Assembly: GCA_013397845.1 (NCBI GenBank)
Contig: VZTG01001869.1
Coordinates: 1,155,411 to 1,219,410, forward strand
DNA: 64,000 nt
Source: Melanocharis versteri
Lineage: Eukaryota > Chordata > Aves > Passeriformes > Melanocharitidae
Direction of reading: 5' to 3'
This document shows, in pieces, positions 15,001-27,096 of this stretch (position 1 is its first letter; every line of letters starts with the position of its first letter). The position numbers were made by a program, and so were the translations under genes. Below the pieces are notes generated by a model. That model ran no database searches, was not told the origin of the DNA, and was given only the letters and a program-made list of their open reading frames with translations.

Positions 15001-16519
15001 CAAAGTAATCCCACTAATAGAGGGAATGTGCTTACCCAGAAGAAGCAAGTCTTTCTCTTCTTATGGAAATCTCTGCAATTTTGACTTGACATCCAAAAAA
15101 GCAGAGGAAAGTCTTTCATCTTCATTCAAAGACCGAAATTTTGTCAGACTTGCCGTTGTTGAGCTACCATTACAACAACAGTGGCATGATATAAAAATAT
15201 AAGAACTTTATTTCCGATGGAGAATATCTCATGAACACTGCAGGATATTAAATGGCATACCAAATCTTGCTGAACAAAGCATTGCTCTGACTTCTTTGGA
15301 AAAAACTGTTTTCTTCAGGAATCTCATACCCTCATTCCAACCATGGACTCAACCCCACAGGTATTTCAAACATCTCCCATGACATCACAGGTATATTTTT
15401 TCTTACAGCTATTAACAAACAGAACAGAACCAGCACACACAAAGGATTTTCTCTCCAAATTGTCAGTTCTCTCTGAGCTCAAGGCCTCTGCCTCACATCA
15501 CACTCCATCTATAGGTGGTTATTTCCGGTTCTGAGACACATAATGCAAATAATTTTGTAGGGACAACACTCTACTTGCTGTTTGGGTTTGGGGATTTTTT
15601 GTTCCTTTAGGAGATATCCATGCTATACTCTGGCTCTCTTCCTTTCTTCTAAGCAGCAGATTCACGGTCTGTGACAAGAGGTGGCTTGAGATGAGGTGAC
15701 ACCCCTGGAGACTGAAAGCTTTCACATCTCCCCATGCTATACTGATCCTTACTGCCTGGAGCTTCTGTCAGTGAATCTGACGTACGATGCAAACAACATT
15801 TGAGGGAGAGGAAATCACACTGTCAATAAGAGGAAAGCCAGCTGGCTGGCAGGCTATGGAGTCATGGACATTGGACCTCAGCAGGCAAGCCGTCCTGCTG
15901 TTAGAACAATGACATTTAAGGGGAAACACTCCTTCCGCATCTTGCAAAATTTAACTCTTAAATTTGTTGGTAGCTCTTGAGAGTTATCTGTCATGAAGAT
16001 ATTCTGGAAAGTCACTGAACAGAAGAAAGACAGAAAACATGGTGCTGATCTGTTCACGTTTCACTTTTAACTGTTAGATTTCCTTACTTTAGGATTCACT
16101 TCTACTGTTTGTATTATTCAAATAGATACAACTGATTACTTTGACAGACCTATCATGGGAACATATTATTGCAGATTTCCTTCCTTGTTTTATATTAGAA
16201 CCCTCCATGCTCTACAAGAAAAGGTGTGAGGGCTACAACTCTACAACAACAGCTTCCTCAAACAAAACAGGAAAACAAGCGAAGTAGGAGAGAAAGTAAT
16301 TTCCCACAGCTAGGGAAGTCAAGGTATGGACTGCAGCTCAGACCGTTCCAGCCTCATCTGACCTTGCCAGACCACTTGCCTTCTCCCACGGGAAAACAGA
16401 CTGAGCAGAATGCTAAAGATCTAATGCTTTATAGGAATAAAACTGCGAAACGAAACAACACCTGCTGCAACCAATGGGAGCTTCTCCAACTACTTCAGTG
16501 AGCTTTAGTATGGGTTAGG
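1..16519. other. Unassigned AT-rich non-coding stretch
   Basis: I see no recognisable gene, RNA or transposon here. The open frames are short, overlap on both strands and have no recognisable domains. Small homopolymer runs occur (for example a T run near 4139-4150 and A runs near 4484 and 9403), and there is scattered low-complexity AT sequence. The only unusual coding-like signal is the minus-strand frame at 331-1047, listed separately. Old, diverged repeats that need a profile search may be hidden here. Confidence 0.6.
331..1047 (-). other. Long minus-strand frame with a single stop
   Basis: Two adjoining open frames lie in the same minus-strand frame, separated by one TGA at 631-633. Together they give about 238 codons with one interruption. 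The frame opens after a TAA at 1048-1050 and closes with a TGA at 331-333. The downstream part begins with an ATG at 628-630; the upstream part has no early ATG at its edge. The translation includes a run of prolines (PPPPP), but I recognise no family, signal peptide or domain. It could be chance, a decayed processed gene copy, or an unrecognised repeat. It is listed because such a run is rare in sequence of this composition, not because a function is visible. Confidence 0.15.
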
Positions 16520-16783
16520 CCAAGAGAACAAGGAGCAGAAACTGAGGCACACAAAGTTCCACCCAAATATGAGGAAGAAGGAATAAAGAAGTCCTTTACT
16601 GTGCAGGTGACCATGCACGTGTTGCCCAGAGAGGTTGTAGAGTCTCCTTCATTGGAGATATTCAAGGACTGTCTGGATGAAATCCTGTGCCATGTGCTCT
16701 AGAGTGACCCTGCTTACGCAGGGAGGTTGGACCAGATGACCCACTGTGGTCCCTTCCAGCCTGACCCATTATGCAGTTCTGTT
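16520..16783 (+). mobile_element. CR1 LINE, 3' end fragment
   Basis: This is the end of ORF2 and the 3' UTR of a CR1 non-LTR retrotransposon in sense orientation. Recognisable blocks are AGAAACTGAGGCACA at about 16535, GTTGCCCAGAGAGGTTGT at 16620-16637, the GGAGATATTCAAGGACTG block near 16655, and the final part with GACCAGATGACC and CCCTTCCAGCCTGACCCATT. It ends near a degraded ATTCTGTGATTCTGT-type tail (16770-16783). It is strongly 5' truncated, as is usual for CR1, and has no coding capacity. I see no target-site duplication, which fits CR1. Confidence 0.9.
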
Positions 16784-17069
16784 AACTGAAAGTGAAAGAT
16801 CTGCTGTATTCCCTCTGGCACCAGGAAAGAAACACACAATCTGCTGCTTCTTAAACCCTCATTTTCTGCACTACATGGGCTTACTATGTTTACTCTTTTG
16901 CTGTCTCAGAAATGTCAAGCTCATCAAGAATTTGTAAAGCCTCATCACCTGGATGTGTGTGATTACATGGGAAACTCAGCTCACCCAGCTTCTAGACAGC
17001 ACAACAGCGGGCACAAAATACAACTCAGTAGCCAGCCAGCTTCACACTACTAATATTGACATCCACATT

Positions 17070-17129
17070 GGTTGGACTTGATGATCTCAAAGGTCTTTTC
17101 CAACCTAGTAGATTCTGCAATTCTGCAGC
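17070..17129 (+). mobile_element. CR1 LINE, terminal tail fragment
   Basis: Only the last 60 or so bases of a CR1 are present: GTTGGACTTGATGATCTC followed by AAAGGTCTTTTCCAACCTA, then two copies of an ATTCTGCA octamer. This is the standard CR1 3' end with its short octamer repeats. The head is extremely truncated. It lies about 290 bp downstream of another plus-strand CR1 end of a different subfamily, so the two are probably separate insertions. Confidence 0.85.
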
Positions 17130-20100
17130 TGAATCTTAAAGCCTCTACACCGACATTTGAATCCTGTGATTAAAGACATGTCAGTGTCTGTGTGAGGGTC
17201 TGAAGGGCACTACTGGGCCTGCCTGAGGTTGCCTGGAGCCCCAGGGCTCCTCCTGCCTGCCCATGGGGGCTGATGGTGTTGTCCCTGCCAGGACCCAGCC
17301 CTACAGCCCCTGAGAGCCCTCAGCTCCCACCATGCCCAGACAGTCTGCACAGTTAGGCAGGATGACTGTCTACTTGCTCTACTGGTCTGGCACTTGTGAC
17401 ACATGAATTCTGTGCTGACTCAGCTCCTGGGCAGCCTGTGACATGCCCCTGCATCTACGCGTAGGAAAACAGCCTGGCAGCCTAGTGTCCTCTCCAAAAT
17501 GTTTCGAGTTTTCTGTTGGGAAAAGACAGGCCTTAATTATTACCAGCTCTCTCCTCTGGAGCAGACAGAACAATCTGCTCTTATCTTGCTACTGTGAGTC
17601 ACCCCTTTGGATGGTGGCAAAGGGAAGACGAGGTGATGACGTAATCCCTAACTCTTTCAGGTTCCCCATCTGCCAAGGAGGAAAAAGCAGACTGTACTGC
17701 CAGGCAAAGCTTACAGACCATTTGTTCAGGAAGGTATCACGAGGGCAATGGGCACAGATCTGTGGCTGAGCAGCCAAAAAGGTAGAAGACAGATGAGCAT
17801 TGGGAGAACAGACAGACCTAGAGCTCTCCCATGCAGTACTGGAGATACAAGAGCAATCTCTGCCTGCTTAGGGTAAGGCACTCAAGTATCCCAACTCTTC
17901 TTTCTCACCAGCTTCTTTGGCTGTGGAAAGCACATAAATATACCAGGGGCACATTCTTCCCTAAAAGTCCTTTCAAGGGGCATCTTGTCTTCCAGACACA
18001 GAGAAGACAAAAGGTAATTGTAAAAAGATGTGCCTTTATTATTTTCATAAGCTGTGTTTAAAGCCCCAAGTCCCTTGAACATCCCACTCCCATTACTGGC
18101 AACTAAAGATCAGTATCTGTCAAGTATATCATGCTATTCCCAGCATGTTTTTCTAGACATAGACTTTTGTGGACCGGTGAGATGAGAAGGCAGTCTGTCC
18201 AAGGAATTCAGGGATTTCTTTGAAGTTCTTGACATTCCTGGTCCAGTGCCCTAACTTAACTAACATCTTTGGCTAGGAACATGAGAGTGAAATCAGAAGA
18301 AGAACAAAAGAAATCACTCTTCCCATCAACTTGGATTTCTCTTCTAAAATAATAAATCTGTACTTGCAACAGAACCCTAAGAGTTTACACATTCAATAGA
18401 TAACTGAAGTAAATAATTATTTGAACTTTTAAGAGTAGTTTATTTAAATAGTTCATCTATTTAAAGAGCCCATCTGTTATTTAAATAATACACAACCATT
18501 TGTTATCAAAAAAAAATTGAACATATGTGGCTTTAATCTTTGTTTGGGATTTAATCAACCCTCCAAACCTTGCCAAGAGTATTTTAAATAAAACTTCTTT
18601 TTGTAAATCAGAGATTTTAATGAAGTATTACTAGCTGCCAGTATAATTCTTTTAATAACCAGGGACAGGATTCTGTCTCATGACTTCAGAAAAGCTAGAC
18701 AAAAATTAGTCTAAATTACCCTTCAAAGGAGCCCTGAAATATCTTCAGAATCTGCTAAGCATATCTGAGTTCATTTCAGGAAGATGCCAAGGTAATCTAT
18801 GTAGTGAAAAGAATAATGAAACTGACAGATCAAAATACAAGTTGGAAAAAAAATGTCCCTGAATGCTCTTTGTCCCAAGCCGTGACCCTCAATATCACTT
18901 CTCAGGATAACAGGCCATTCATTGGAAGCCCTTTTCCCTCACCCACGTTTCAGTGCCAGGCATGGGAAGCAGACAGTCCTCCTCTGGGAGACACCATAGG
19001 GCTGCAGGTGACACAACGGTACCTAATTTAATACTTCTGCCTTGTTTCCCAGGCAGAAAGCCCCAGAGCTTCACTGGCTAGGTGCTCAGCTCTTTCCACA
19101 CCCAGTCAGCAGGCAACTCTCTGAAGTGCTTTTTGCTGCTGTCTTTCACGTGGGGATCTCCACTCCTATCACTTCTGTCCAGACTTAAGAACACATTCTC
19201 CTGTACACCTTGCTGTTTCCTGCCAACCTGTTCTCTGGTGCTGGCACTTCCACTTGTCTTTCTTTCTGCCTGACTCTGCTCACACTGGAAGAGACTCTCA
19301 GATCCAAATGCTGCCACACATCCGTGAGTCCAAGTGGTGGATCTGCATTCAAGACTTGGAAGACATTTTACTATGGTACATTCGCAGTGCTCTTAACCCT
19401 TCCCAAGCTTTGGAAATGCTGGTATCAGCATAGTTTTATTCTCATTCTTATCCCCTTGTATTGCTCTAGCTTTTATTACAACAGGCTTGAGTAATCCATG
19501 TGACTCCCCTCTTCCTTTGTATATTGGGAAAAATCCTGGCAACATATTTTATGATATCAGTGAGCCATAGAAGGTTGTGTGAACATCTCAGTACGTGGGT
19601 CACCTACACGGCTTGAGTTTTCTGCACACTTCCAGCGGGTTTAACACTGTTGTTTCTGATTGTTGCTGCTCTTCTGCTACTGTTGCGCTTCCCAAGCCAT
19701 ATTGAACTGCAGAGCCCTGTTTCACAAACCAAGTCAGCCTCTCAGTGGAGTTCCAAAACTGGGAGGTCTAGGTGCATTTTAGACCATTGTGTAGCAGGTA
19801 CGCAGTTCTGCCAAAAAGCTGTGCTTCGGTATGCTACCTGCTGGGACACTGTTACCTGAATATATAGTACAGTGTACAGTGCATAGTGTCAGTACTATAC
19901 CATAAAATGCCAATCTTCAGACACTTTGGGTGTCTTTGAGTCATTCTTTTGGGCCCAGGAGATATGACAAAGGGCTAAGGGCAACAGTCACCTTTCTAGA
20001 CCTTCGAGGACAAGTTGGATACACATGTCCCTCTAAAGCACCACTAGATGCGTGTTTTGAAAGGACAGAACCCTATACACACAGACTCAAAGCCCTGTTT

Positions 20101-23100
20101 GTGTGTGATTCAAGTCCCAGTCTTGAGTGCTAGAATCAAAATTAGCCAAGAATGCTCTGCTGTGGCCTTTCCTCATCTGCCTCATCTAGACAAGATGAAA
20201 TCCTGTATTGTTTCCGTTCTATTGTTAATCCATGAGAACCCCATGGGAGTCCCTCCTGAACCAGTCTTCCTGGTATCTCTGCTGTCTGTTTGTACCCACT
20301 TTGGTGTGGCAGTGGCCACAGTAGCTCCCAATTCCTGAATATTCTCTGCTGATTCACCAAGCCTTCTTGGTGCTTGGTTATTCAAGGTCTATTCAAATAC
20401 CATCATACTTTATGCCACTTGACTTCCCTCGTTTTTTTCCTGACGTATTTTCAGTCTGTTTTTCATCCCCTTCATTTTCTTCATTGTCAAGGTAAGTGTG
20501 GCTTTTGGCCACACTGGTTACAGGCATCTCAAATAATCCCTGTATTTTCTGCTATTCTGCATGTCTCATGCACCTTTGTTCAGAAAGGCTGTGCTAGAGC
20601 AAACTGAACAATTCCACTATCTCTCTGTCCTGTTCTGCACAGTAGCTAAAAGCAGGTGACTGTGTAAGAATAGAAGAATAGATCGGGCCCTATAGGTTAC
20701 TGCCCTTCAGTACTTCCCCAGTTTCCAACAGCTAATAGGCCAGAAAAATCATAAACTTCAACCAATGACTATTTAATAACCCTCTGAAGATTTGTCTTCC
20801 TTGACCTGCCCAATATCCTTCTTGAAGCCACATACATTTCCAGCATCCTTGACATCCTACAGGATGGATTTCCACACCCAACTGCAAACGAAATGGAGAA
20901 CCATCTGCTTCATTTGTATTAGACCTCCTAGCAAATACTTTCATATCATTATCCTGGACTCTGAGCTAGAAAAGATAGTGAGCAGTCAACTGCTATTCAT
21001 CTTCTGTAGGCAACCATTTATTGCTTTCCCCTAGTTTCATCTAGTATTTCAAGAAAATCTTAGTACTATTTCATTTAACTTGGGTCATAGGAGCTTCTGT
21101 GGTTTTATTATATTTCCCTGCTTCTTGTCATTATCTGTGGAGTACATTTGAAACAGAATGCATAGAATCAGAGCAAAAATGCAAAGTTAATACCATGGAA
21201 CTGTTGTCAATAACCTAAACCATGCTAACACACAAATATAATCTTCAGCATGAAATGCTGCATATGCAAGGAGGAGCAGAAAATATCAGGAATTTTCTTT
21301 CTGCACAGCTGTTTCAGGCTGTGGGTGGACAGTCTGAATTCTGATTTCTGATTCTCTGAAATCTCAATTCCCTGTGACCAGCGCCACATGTCATCCATAA
21401 ATGGTACCAAAATTGGGGCCAGCCCTCGTCTACTGCTGGAATTGGGCATGCCTGAGGCATATTGTGCCTGCATCCCTAAGAGTCTTGCAAAGCACTAGTG
21501 AAGGCAAATGGGTTTCTGCCTGCCATACAACAGACAATGTTAGTCAAACAAAGAAAATGAAAGTTGTGGAGAAATTTTCAGAAGTAGGCAAGAGGCAACA
21601 GGCATTGAAAGCAAAGCACCTTCAGTTCCCCAAAAATTTGCTTCAAAAGGACTGGTTTAACATGGGGCAGCCAGAATATTTGAATTATTTTCCCAAGGTC
21701 TTTTCTATATATATGCACTGGGTTTCATGAGAAAAGTGAAAGGCTATGGTGGTCACTCTCTAAACTACTTTTGAACTAATAGGATTTAAATTCCAACTCC
21801 CACTGAGATACCATGCTAGTAATTTTAATACACTGCTTAGGAGGTTGCTTAAATGACATTTCCACAGAAAAGACACTGTTACATCCTCATTACAACCATG
21901 TTCTTCAAGTTATTAACAGTTACCAAAGAGGCAGATCATGTAGTTATGGAAAACCTTTCAAAGCTGAGGAAAGAATGTCACTTTTATTCAGTAATAAAAT
22001 TAATAGAATTATAAAATTAGACTTGTGCATAATTCAGGTTATTCCTAATATAACTTGGTCATTTTTAGCCACCTGTAAAAAGAGAGGGCTGTGGCTTAAT
22101 TGGAAAACTTTCTTCTTTTGTTTTTCTCTTTGTGTTGTTTCAGTGTATGCAAATGCGCTCTACTAAATCTACTTTTAGTCATGGCAAAATACAAAAGTAT
22201 GAAATTACTACTTGTTTTAGGTTTGATGTCGCGCTAGAATCTTCCCTTCTCATGGCCACAAGGAAAAAAGTGGGAAGAAAACAATTCTTCAGTGAGGAAG
22301 TTGAGAGCCTCAATTGGAGAAAAATCTGCCCAGACCTTCCAAGAGCAGAGGTATATATTATTAAGTGGGAAAGGGAGCACAAGAAAGGGTACCTAGAGAA
22401 AGGAGTTTGGAGAGGGGGAAAGAAGCCCAGGGAATGGTATTTGTAATTCCAGACAATTTGTAATTCTTGACTGCTCAGAGTAATGAGTAGCAGTTCAAAA
22501 AGTGTTTCCGAGTTACTTTCAAGAGTGATGGTGGAAGAACACCTGCAAAAGCCAAATGTCTCCTTCACTGTAGCTCTCATGTGTTTGTGAGTCAGCACTT
22601 AGGGTCTTCTACTGATCTGGAGGCCACCAGGGTAACACAGAAATTTAGCTGACTCCTTTCGTCTCTCAGGTTTGGAGAAACAGGTTCAAATATACAGAAA
22701 GAAAAATGCTCACCTGGATGCAGCCTTGCAAAGCCAGAGTGGTGATTTGAGCTCACAGGCATGTTGAGGAAGCCACATGAGCCTAGTAGCTGCTAATATG
22801 CTGGGATTTGGTGTGAAGCTGTCAAAGTGCTCACGAAACACAGCATCTTTACAGACTGAATAATCAAACGGTGGTCAGCACCCCTTTTTTCACTGTTCCT
22901 CATAGGACTGAGAAATTGTTCCTCCTTTAAAGAAGGGAATTTTCTAAAGTGCATAGATCCTGTGCAGTTTCCACACTGACAGAAGTTTGTGTTAAGAGGT
23001 AGAAATTGAGCCACCCTTTCTTCCCTATTGTAACTTCTTAATCTTTTTCAGCAAAATTCAACTCACTAAAAGAGACACCTAAGGTACACTTATGAGGCAG

Positions 23101-26100
23101 ATATCCTGATTCCTTAAGCAGACAAGGATTCACCTAGCTGTCTATCTCAACTTATTTCAGCCATGGGCAAATCCAATATATAAAATTTCTACAGGTTTCT
23201 TGAAAATAAGTAGCTTTTTAGGGAGTTGAAAATTAGAGCTCCCATTGCTATAAAACCAGAGACATAATTGTAGCTATTTGTTGTTCTGAGTCAGCCCATC
23301 AGCCTGTGTGGGTTTGCCAGCCAGCCAGGCCAACAGGAGCTTCCACTATCCCTGCTGGACAGAAAAGATCATTCCTGCTCTCAATAAAAGAAATAAATCA
23401 CACTGGCACAGAAGGTTAGATGTCTGTCATGTTAAAGACCTAGAAGGGAAGGAAAGATGTGCAGCTAATTAGGAAATGACAATCAGGAACCTGAGTGCAC
23501 TGATAGATTCTGCAATCTCTTGCTATCCAGTGGTTTGGCTGCCTGTGTGAAAATCCAGCTCTGACGTGGTACAGGCTTTTTACTTGGGACTGCTGGGTAG
23601 AAGCTGGATGAAAAGGGCTGTGAAAAGCCTCGTGCGGTATCTCCAGCTACACAGCCTTCACCCCTCGGCTTGGGAGCAACACCGATCCTTGCCTAAGCTA
23701 CTTGATAGGTATGCCCATGCCCTGACCATTTATCTTGCCGGCCCTGGCCACGTATCTGGCTAGACTTGAGCCCTACCTAGTCACTGTGAATGTGTCTGCC
23801 CATCAGTGGATTCTTGTTCAACTCTGGCTACTGCTCTCCTTCTTCGGGTGCTCCCGGTCAGGGAGATCCCTGCCTGTGCTGTCCTCACCCTTAGCTCCTG
23901 GATTTCCTTCCCTTGTGAAACCATCCCTCTCTTGCTGTTCTTTGGACAACAAGAGAGCAAGAGGCATCATGAAAATTTCCCCTTTTCATCTCATTTATAG
24001 TTTCATTTCACCAATGAATATTAAGGTCTTATGAAAGGTGGAAATGGGTCTCATACCCTCCTGACATCAGTCTCTCTGGTTTTCTCAACATTTCCCTGAA
24101 GCATACTACTCTTTTTGTGTTTACACAGCAGAAAATTTATTTGCTTTAGGAAACCTTAATGTACATAGAAATACAGAATAAAATGGGGAGAACAACATTG
24201 CTTTCATGATGTTTACAGCTGAAATCACAAGTTGGGTGTCAGTGGGGTTCACTGCTGAAAGATTCTGTGAGTCCAAAAAGTTGGCATATATTTAAAGGAA
24301 GAATAGTTAGGTATTTGCATGACACTAAATGGAAGAATGCCACCATGTTCATGGATTTTCCTGAGCAAAAACTAGCAGGAAGATGGGAATTTCTCAAGGG
24401 AAAAATCAGATATTTTCTCAGCTTTGCTTGGCTTTATACATGTTTAGAGACTGGCTGCTCAGCTAGGGGAGCCTTCATCTGAGGTAGCAGTGATACATTT
24501 ATGTTCCTATATTATTATACTTAGATTTGCAACTGAGAAATTGAATTGGTCTGCAGAGAGTAGACACATCTAGTAAAGCTAAATCAATTACAGTCAAAAA
24601 AAAGAACAAAACAAAACAATTTTTTTGCTAAACCGGTATTGCAGTGGAAAAATTCTGATCATTTTTAACAGCTTGAAGACACATCAGTGGACAGCAACCA
24701 CAGCTTAGCAACTGTGATCAAAATGCTTGTTTTTCAGCTTCCCCCTGAGGATGAAAAAGTATGTAAATAAGACCAAGTTATTAGTCATGGCTAAATTACA
24801 TAAACGTTTATAGGACTACTGCATTGTCCCTTCTAGGAAGAGAGTAATTCCTGTTAAACTGAAAAACCTGTAAAAGTAGTAGGGGCACAACAGAAGGCAG
24901 AAGATCACTCTGTCACCAGTTCTCCTTGCCACTGGCAAACTGAATTGGCCATTGCTACCCTGATACGCGCCTGAGGCTCCTAAATCACTGCTCCCTGCTG
25001 TCTGTGCATCTAATAAACACCTGCAATTAAAAGCAATATGAAGATTCAAAAGAATAATAATTTAGCCTTCAACTGTCATGTAATATCCCTTTTTCACAAC
25101 TGAGTTTCATTTCTAATGTATGAGCCTCACAAAAGCTGATGGGAAAACACATTGGTCACATAATTATTTGTGGTATCACCATGTGGGTTCATCATAATTC
25201 TCCTTAGCAGCAGGTGGAGCGTTGTGGCAGGTCACCCACTAGGAATTCCTGAGTGGGTGCTGATCCTGGGCAAGGTGCCAGCTCCCAACTGAGGGACTGA
25301 AACTAGCAGACAGCTTGCAGAGCTTTCACTGAAGTCTCCCAGTGGAAGGAGCTACTCCTCAACACTGAGTCCAGCTCTGTTCTGTTAAGCAACATTTCTC
25401 TTTCTGGCCCTGCTTCAAGGTCACTCGAAAGTCAAGCTGGGAAACAGATCCCATGGTGGCACCTCTTTTGCCTACCCACTCTGCCTTATCCTTGTTCCCA
25501 GGATCTGCTCTGCCTTACTGAGTCCAAACAATATTAGAAAGAATACAGCACCCAGCCTTGATTTAACTTGCTGTGTGATTTCAATTGCCATGAAACATCA
25601 TGAGGATTAGTTCCTTGGAGAAAGCAGACACAAAACAAGATTAAATGTTTCGAGACAGGTAGCAAGACTAAAAAGCACAGTTTAAAGGTCTGAGAGTTTA
25701 ATACCTCTTATCCTCTAGGATTCCCAGTAGGGGCTCTGGCTGCTGTGATAACTCAAAAACACCCTCAAAAAAATAAGTATGGGAATAAACGAAATCACAA
25801 TAGCAACTTCTATGTCAATGAAGGAAAAAGAAGAAAATTGTCCACAGTGCTCTCGAGCTGAATTAATTATCAGTTAATAACTAACACTTGCTGCTTATTG
25901 CATAGAAGTGTATAGAGATCCTCTCTGCTGTAGGCTTAGGAATGACACTCTGTCATGGAGAACAACTTTCTAATGGATGACTCTTGTCTAGTTACCATAC
26001 AGATATATTTGCAAATGGAGGACAAAGGAGCAGAGCAGCAATTTCCATACGAAAACCAATTGTACTCCCTTGCACTCACTAGCTGAATGACTTCACTTTC

Positions 26101-26360
26101 CAAATTCATCTTTTTAGAAAGCAGCATGTGTATATGTATGAGTCTGCTTGTGTGTGGTTTTGTGTGTACATATACCAATACACACCTAACCAAAAAGATG
26201 CAAGAGCAGAAAAATACAAGATTTGGCAGGTGGCTGCACAGATGCTCAGCTGACTTATCAGCACACACTCGTGACATAAATTTTCAGAGGAAAGCTGTTT
26301 CTTTTACATATCCCATAGTGCCAACCGCTTTTGGAAAGAACCGTTTGCCTCTTTGGTCAT
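17130..26360. other. Unassigned non-coding stretch
   Basis: No gene or transposon is recognised. A GC-rich, CpG-poor patch lies at about 17200-17400, and another moderately GC-rich patch at about 23560-23960 might be an unrecognised repeat. An AT-rich stretch near 18440-18490 carries three TATTTAAA motifs. An exon-like segment at 22144-22350 is listed separately. Confidence 0.55.
22144..22350 (+). other. Exon-like segment (splice-site bounded, in frame)
   Basis: A strong polypyrimidine tract (about 22110-22140) ends in TTTCAG at 22138-22143. From 22144 the sequence is open for exactly 207 nt (69 codons) to AGAG followed by GTATAT at 22351, a plausible splice donor. The segment starts and ends in phase 0. 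The translation is basic and lysine-rich, with no recognised domain. Splice-like signals of this quality occur by chance in 64 kb, so this is a weak prediction. I saw no partner exon nearby. Confidence 0.12.
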
Positions 26361-26490
26361 TTGAGATTAGCTCAGTTGGTTAGAGCACGGTGCTAACAAT
26401 GCCAAGGTTGTGGGTTAGAGCCCCATATGGGCCGTTCACTTAAGAGTTGGACTCAGTGATCCTTGAAGGTCCCTTCCAACTCATTATTTT
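26361..26490 (+). mobile_element. tRNA-Ile-headed SINE with CR1 tail, copy 1
   Basis: The first 73 nt (26361-26433) align without gaps to vertebrate tRNA-Ile. The D arm (GCTC/GAGC) and T stem (GTGGG/CCCAT) are paired. The pol III A box TAGCTCAGTTGG (26368-26379) is perfect. The B box at 26413-26423 is damaged (GGTTAGAGCCC), and the anticodon triplet at 26395-26397 reads AAC instead of AAT. The acceptor 5' arm no longer pairs, so this is not a working tRNA gene. After the head comes TTCACTTAAGAG and a CR1-like 3' tail (TTGGACTCAGTGATCCTT, then AAGGTCCCTTCCAACTCA). A tRNA-Ile head plus CR1 tail is the design of passerine SINEs of the TguSINE1 type, which depend on CR1 enzymes for movement. The terminal octamer repeat is lost in this copy. 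Confidence 0.88.
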
Positions 26491-26980
26491 CTTACAAGAA
26501 AACAATTTTATTGGTAAAAGCTATTCTCATGAGAACTTCCTGCTGCTCTGCTAAAGGCAAGGCCATGCAGGTGTAGCCTGCTCCAGGTCACTAACTCGTC
26601 AAACACAATGCCTTTTGCAGGGCTCCCAGCACACTGTCCTATCCCTGTGATCAGCTCTCCAGGTTCACCTGCCTTCCTGTTCTTACACACTTTTCTACTC
26701 CCAGTCTGTGACTGATAGTGCCACAATTATATTGCAACATTATATTTCTTGCTCTAATCAAGCCTATCTGCCCAATATCAAATAAAGTCACATCACTGTA
26801 TCTTTTGCTTATTAGAAATATCCTCATTTTTAGCTTCCATAGAGACATAAAGGTCATTCAGTTGTTCTGCTTTAAAACTCCTGAAAACATCTTGATTTCC
26901 AATCTCAGATGAAGGCAAACTCATTTTCTAGGGTTTTTATCTCTTGATAGAATATTAGAATCTAAGATATTCATGGTGAC

Positions 26981-26981
26981 T

Positions 26982-27044
<63 letters not shown>

Positions 27045-27045
27045 C

Positions 27046-27076
<31 letters not shown>

Positions 27077-27096
27077 GTCCTTCTTTTCTTTCTTTC
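26981..27096. repeat. (TTTC)n microsatellite
   Basis: About 116 bp of the tetranucleotide TTTC (GAAA on the other strand), nearly perfect, with one TTTCTCTC interruption around 27041-27046 and a degraded end with CTGTCC and TTTTC from 27075. It ends in TTTCTTTCAG just before GCTGGAG. The apparent open frame through it encodes only a phenylalanine/leucine/serine repeat and is not a gene. Long, nearly pure GAAA tracts are typically polymorphic in length. Confidence 0.97.

Noticed and set aside
19863..19899. TATAGTAC / GTACTATA inverted repeat
   Set aside because: The arms are only 8 bp with a 21-nt loop, which is expected by chance in AT-rich DNA.
21153..21180. ATAGAATCAGAGCAAA as a possible CR1 tail
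   Set aside because: The tail motif is not followed by the expected GGTTGGAA block or by any other CR1 3' UTR sequence.
26361..26433. A functional tRNA-Ile (or tRNA-Val by its AAC triplet) gene
   Set aside because: The acceptor 5' arm does not pair, the T loop is altered (TTAGAGC), the anticodon is mutated and a CR1 tail follows directly. It is a SINE head.
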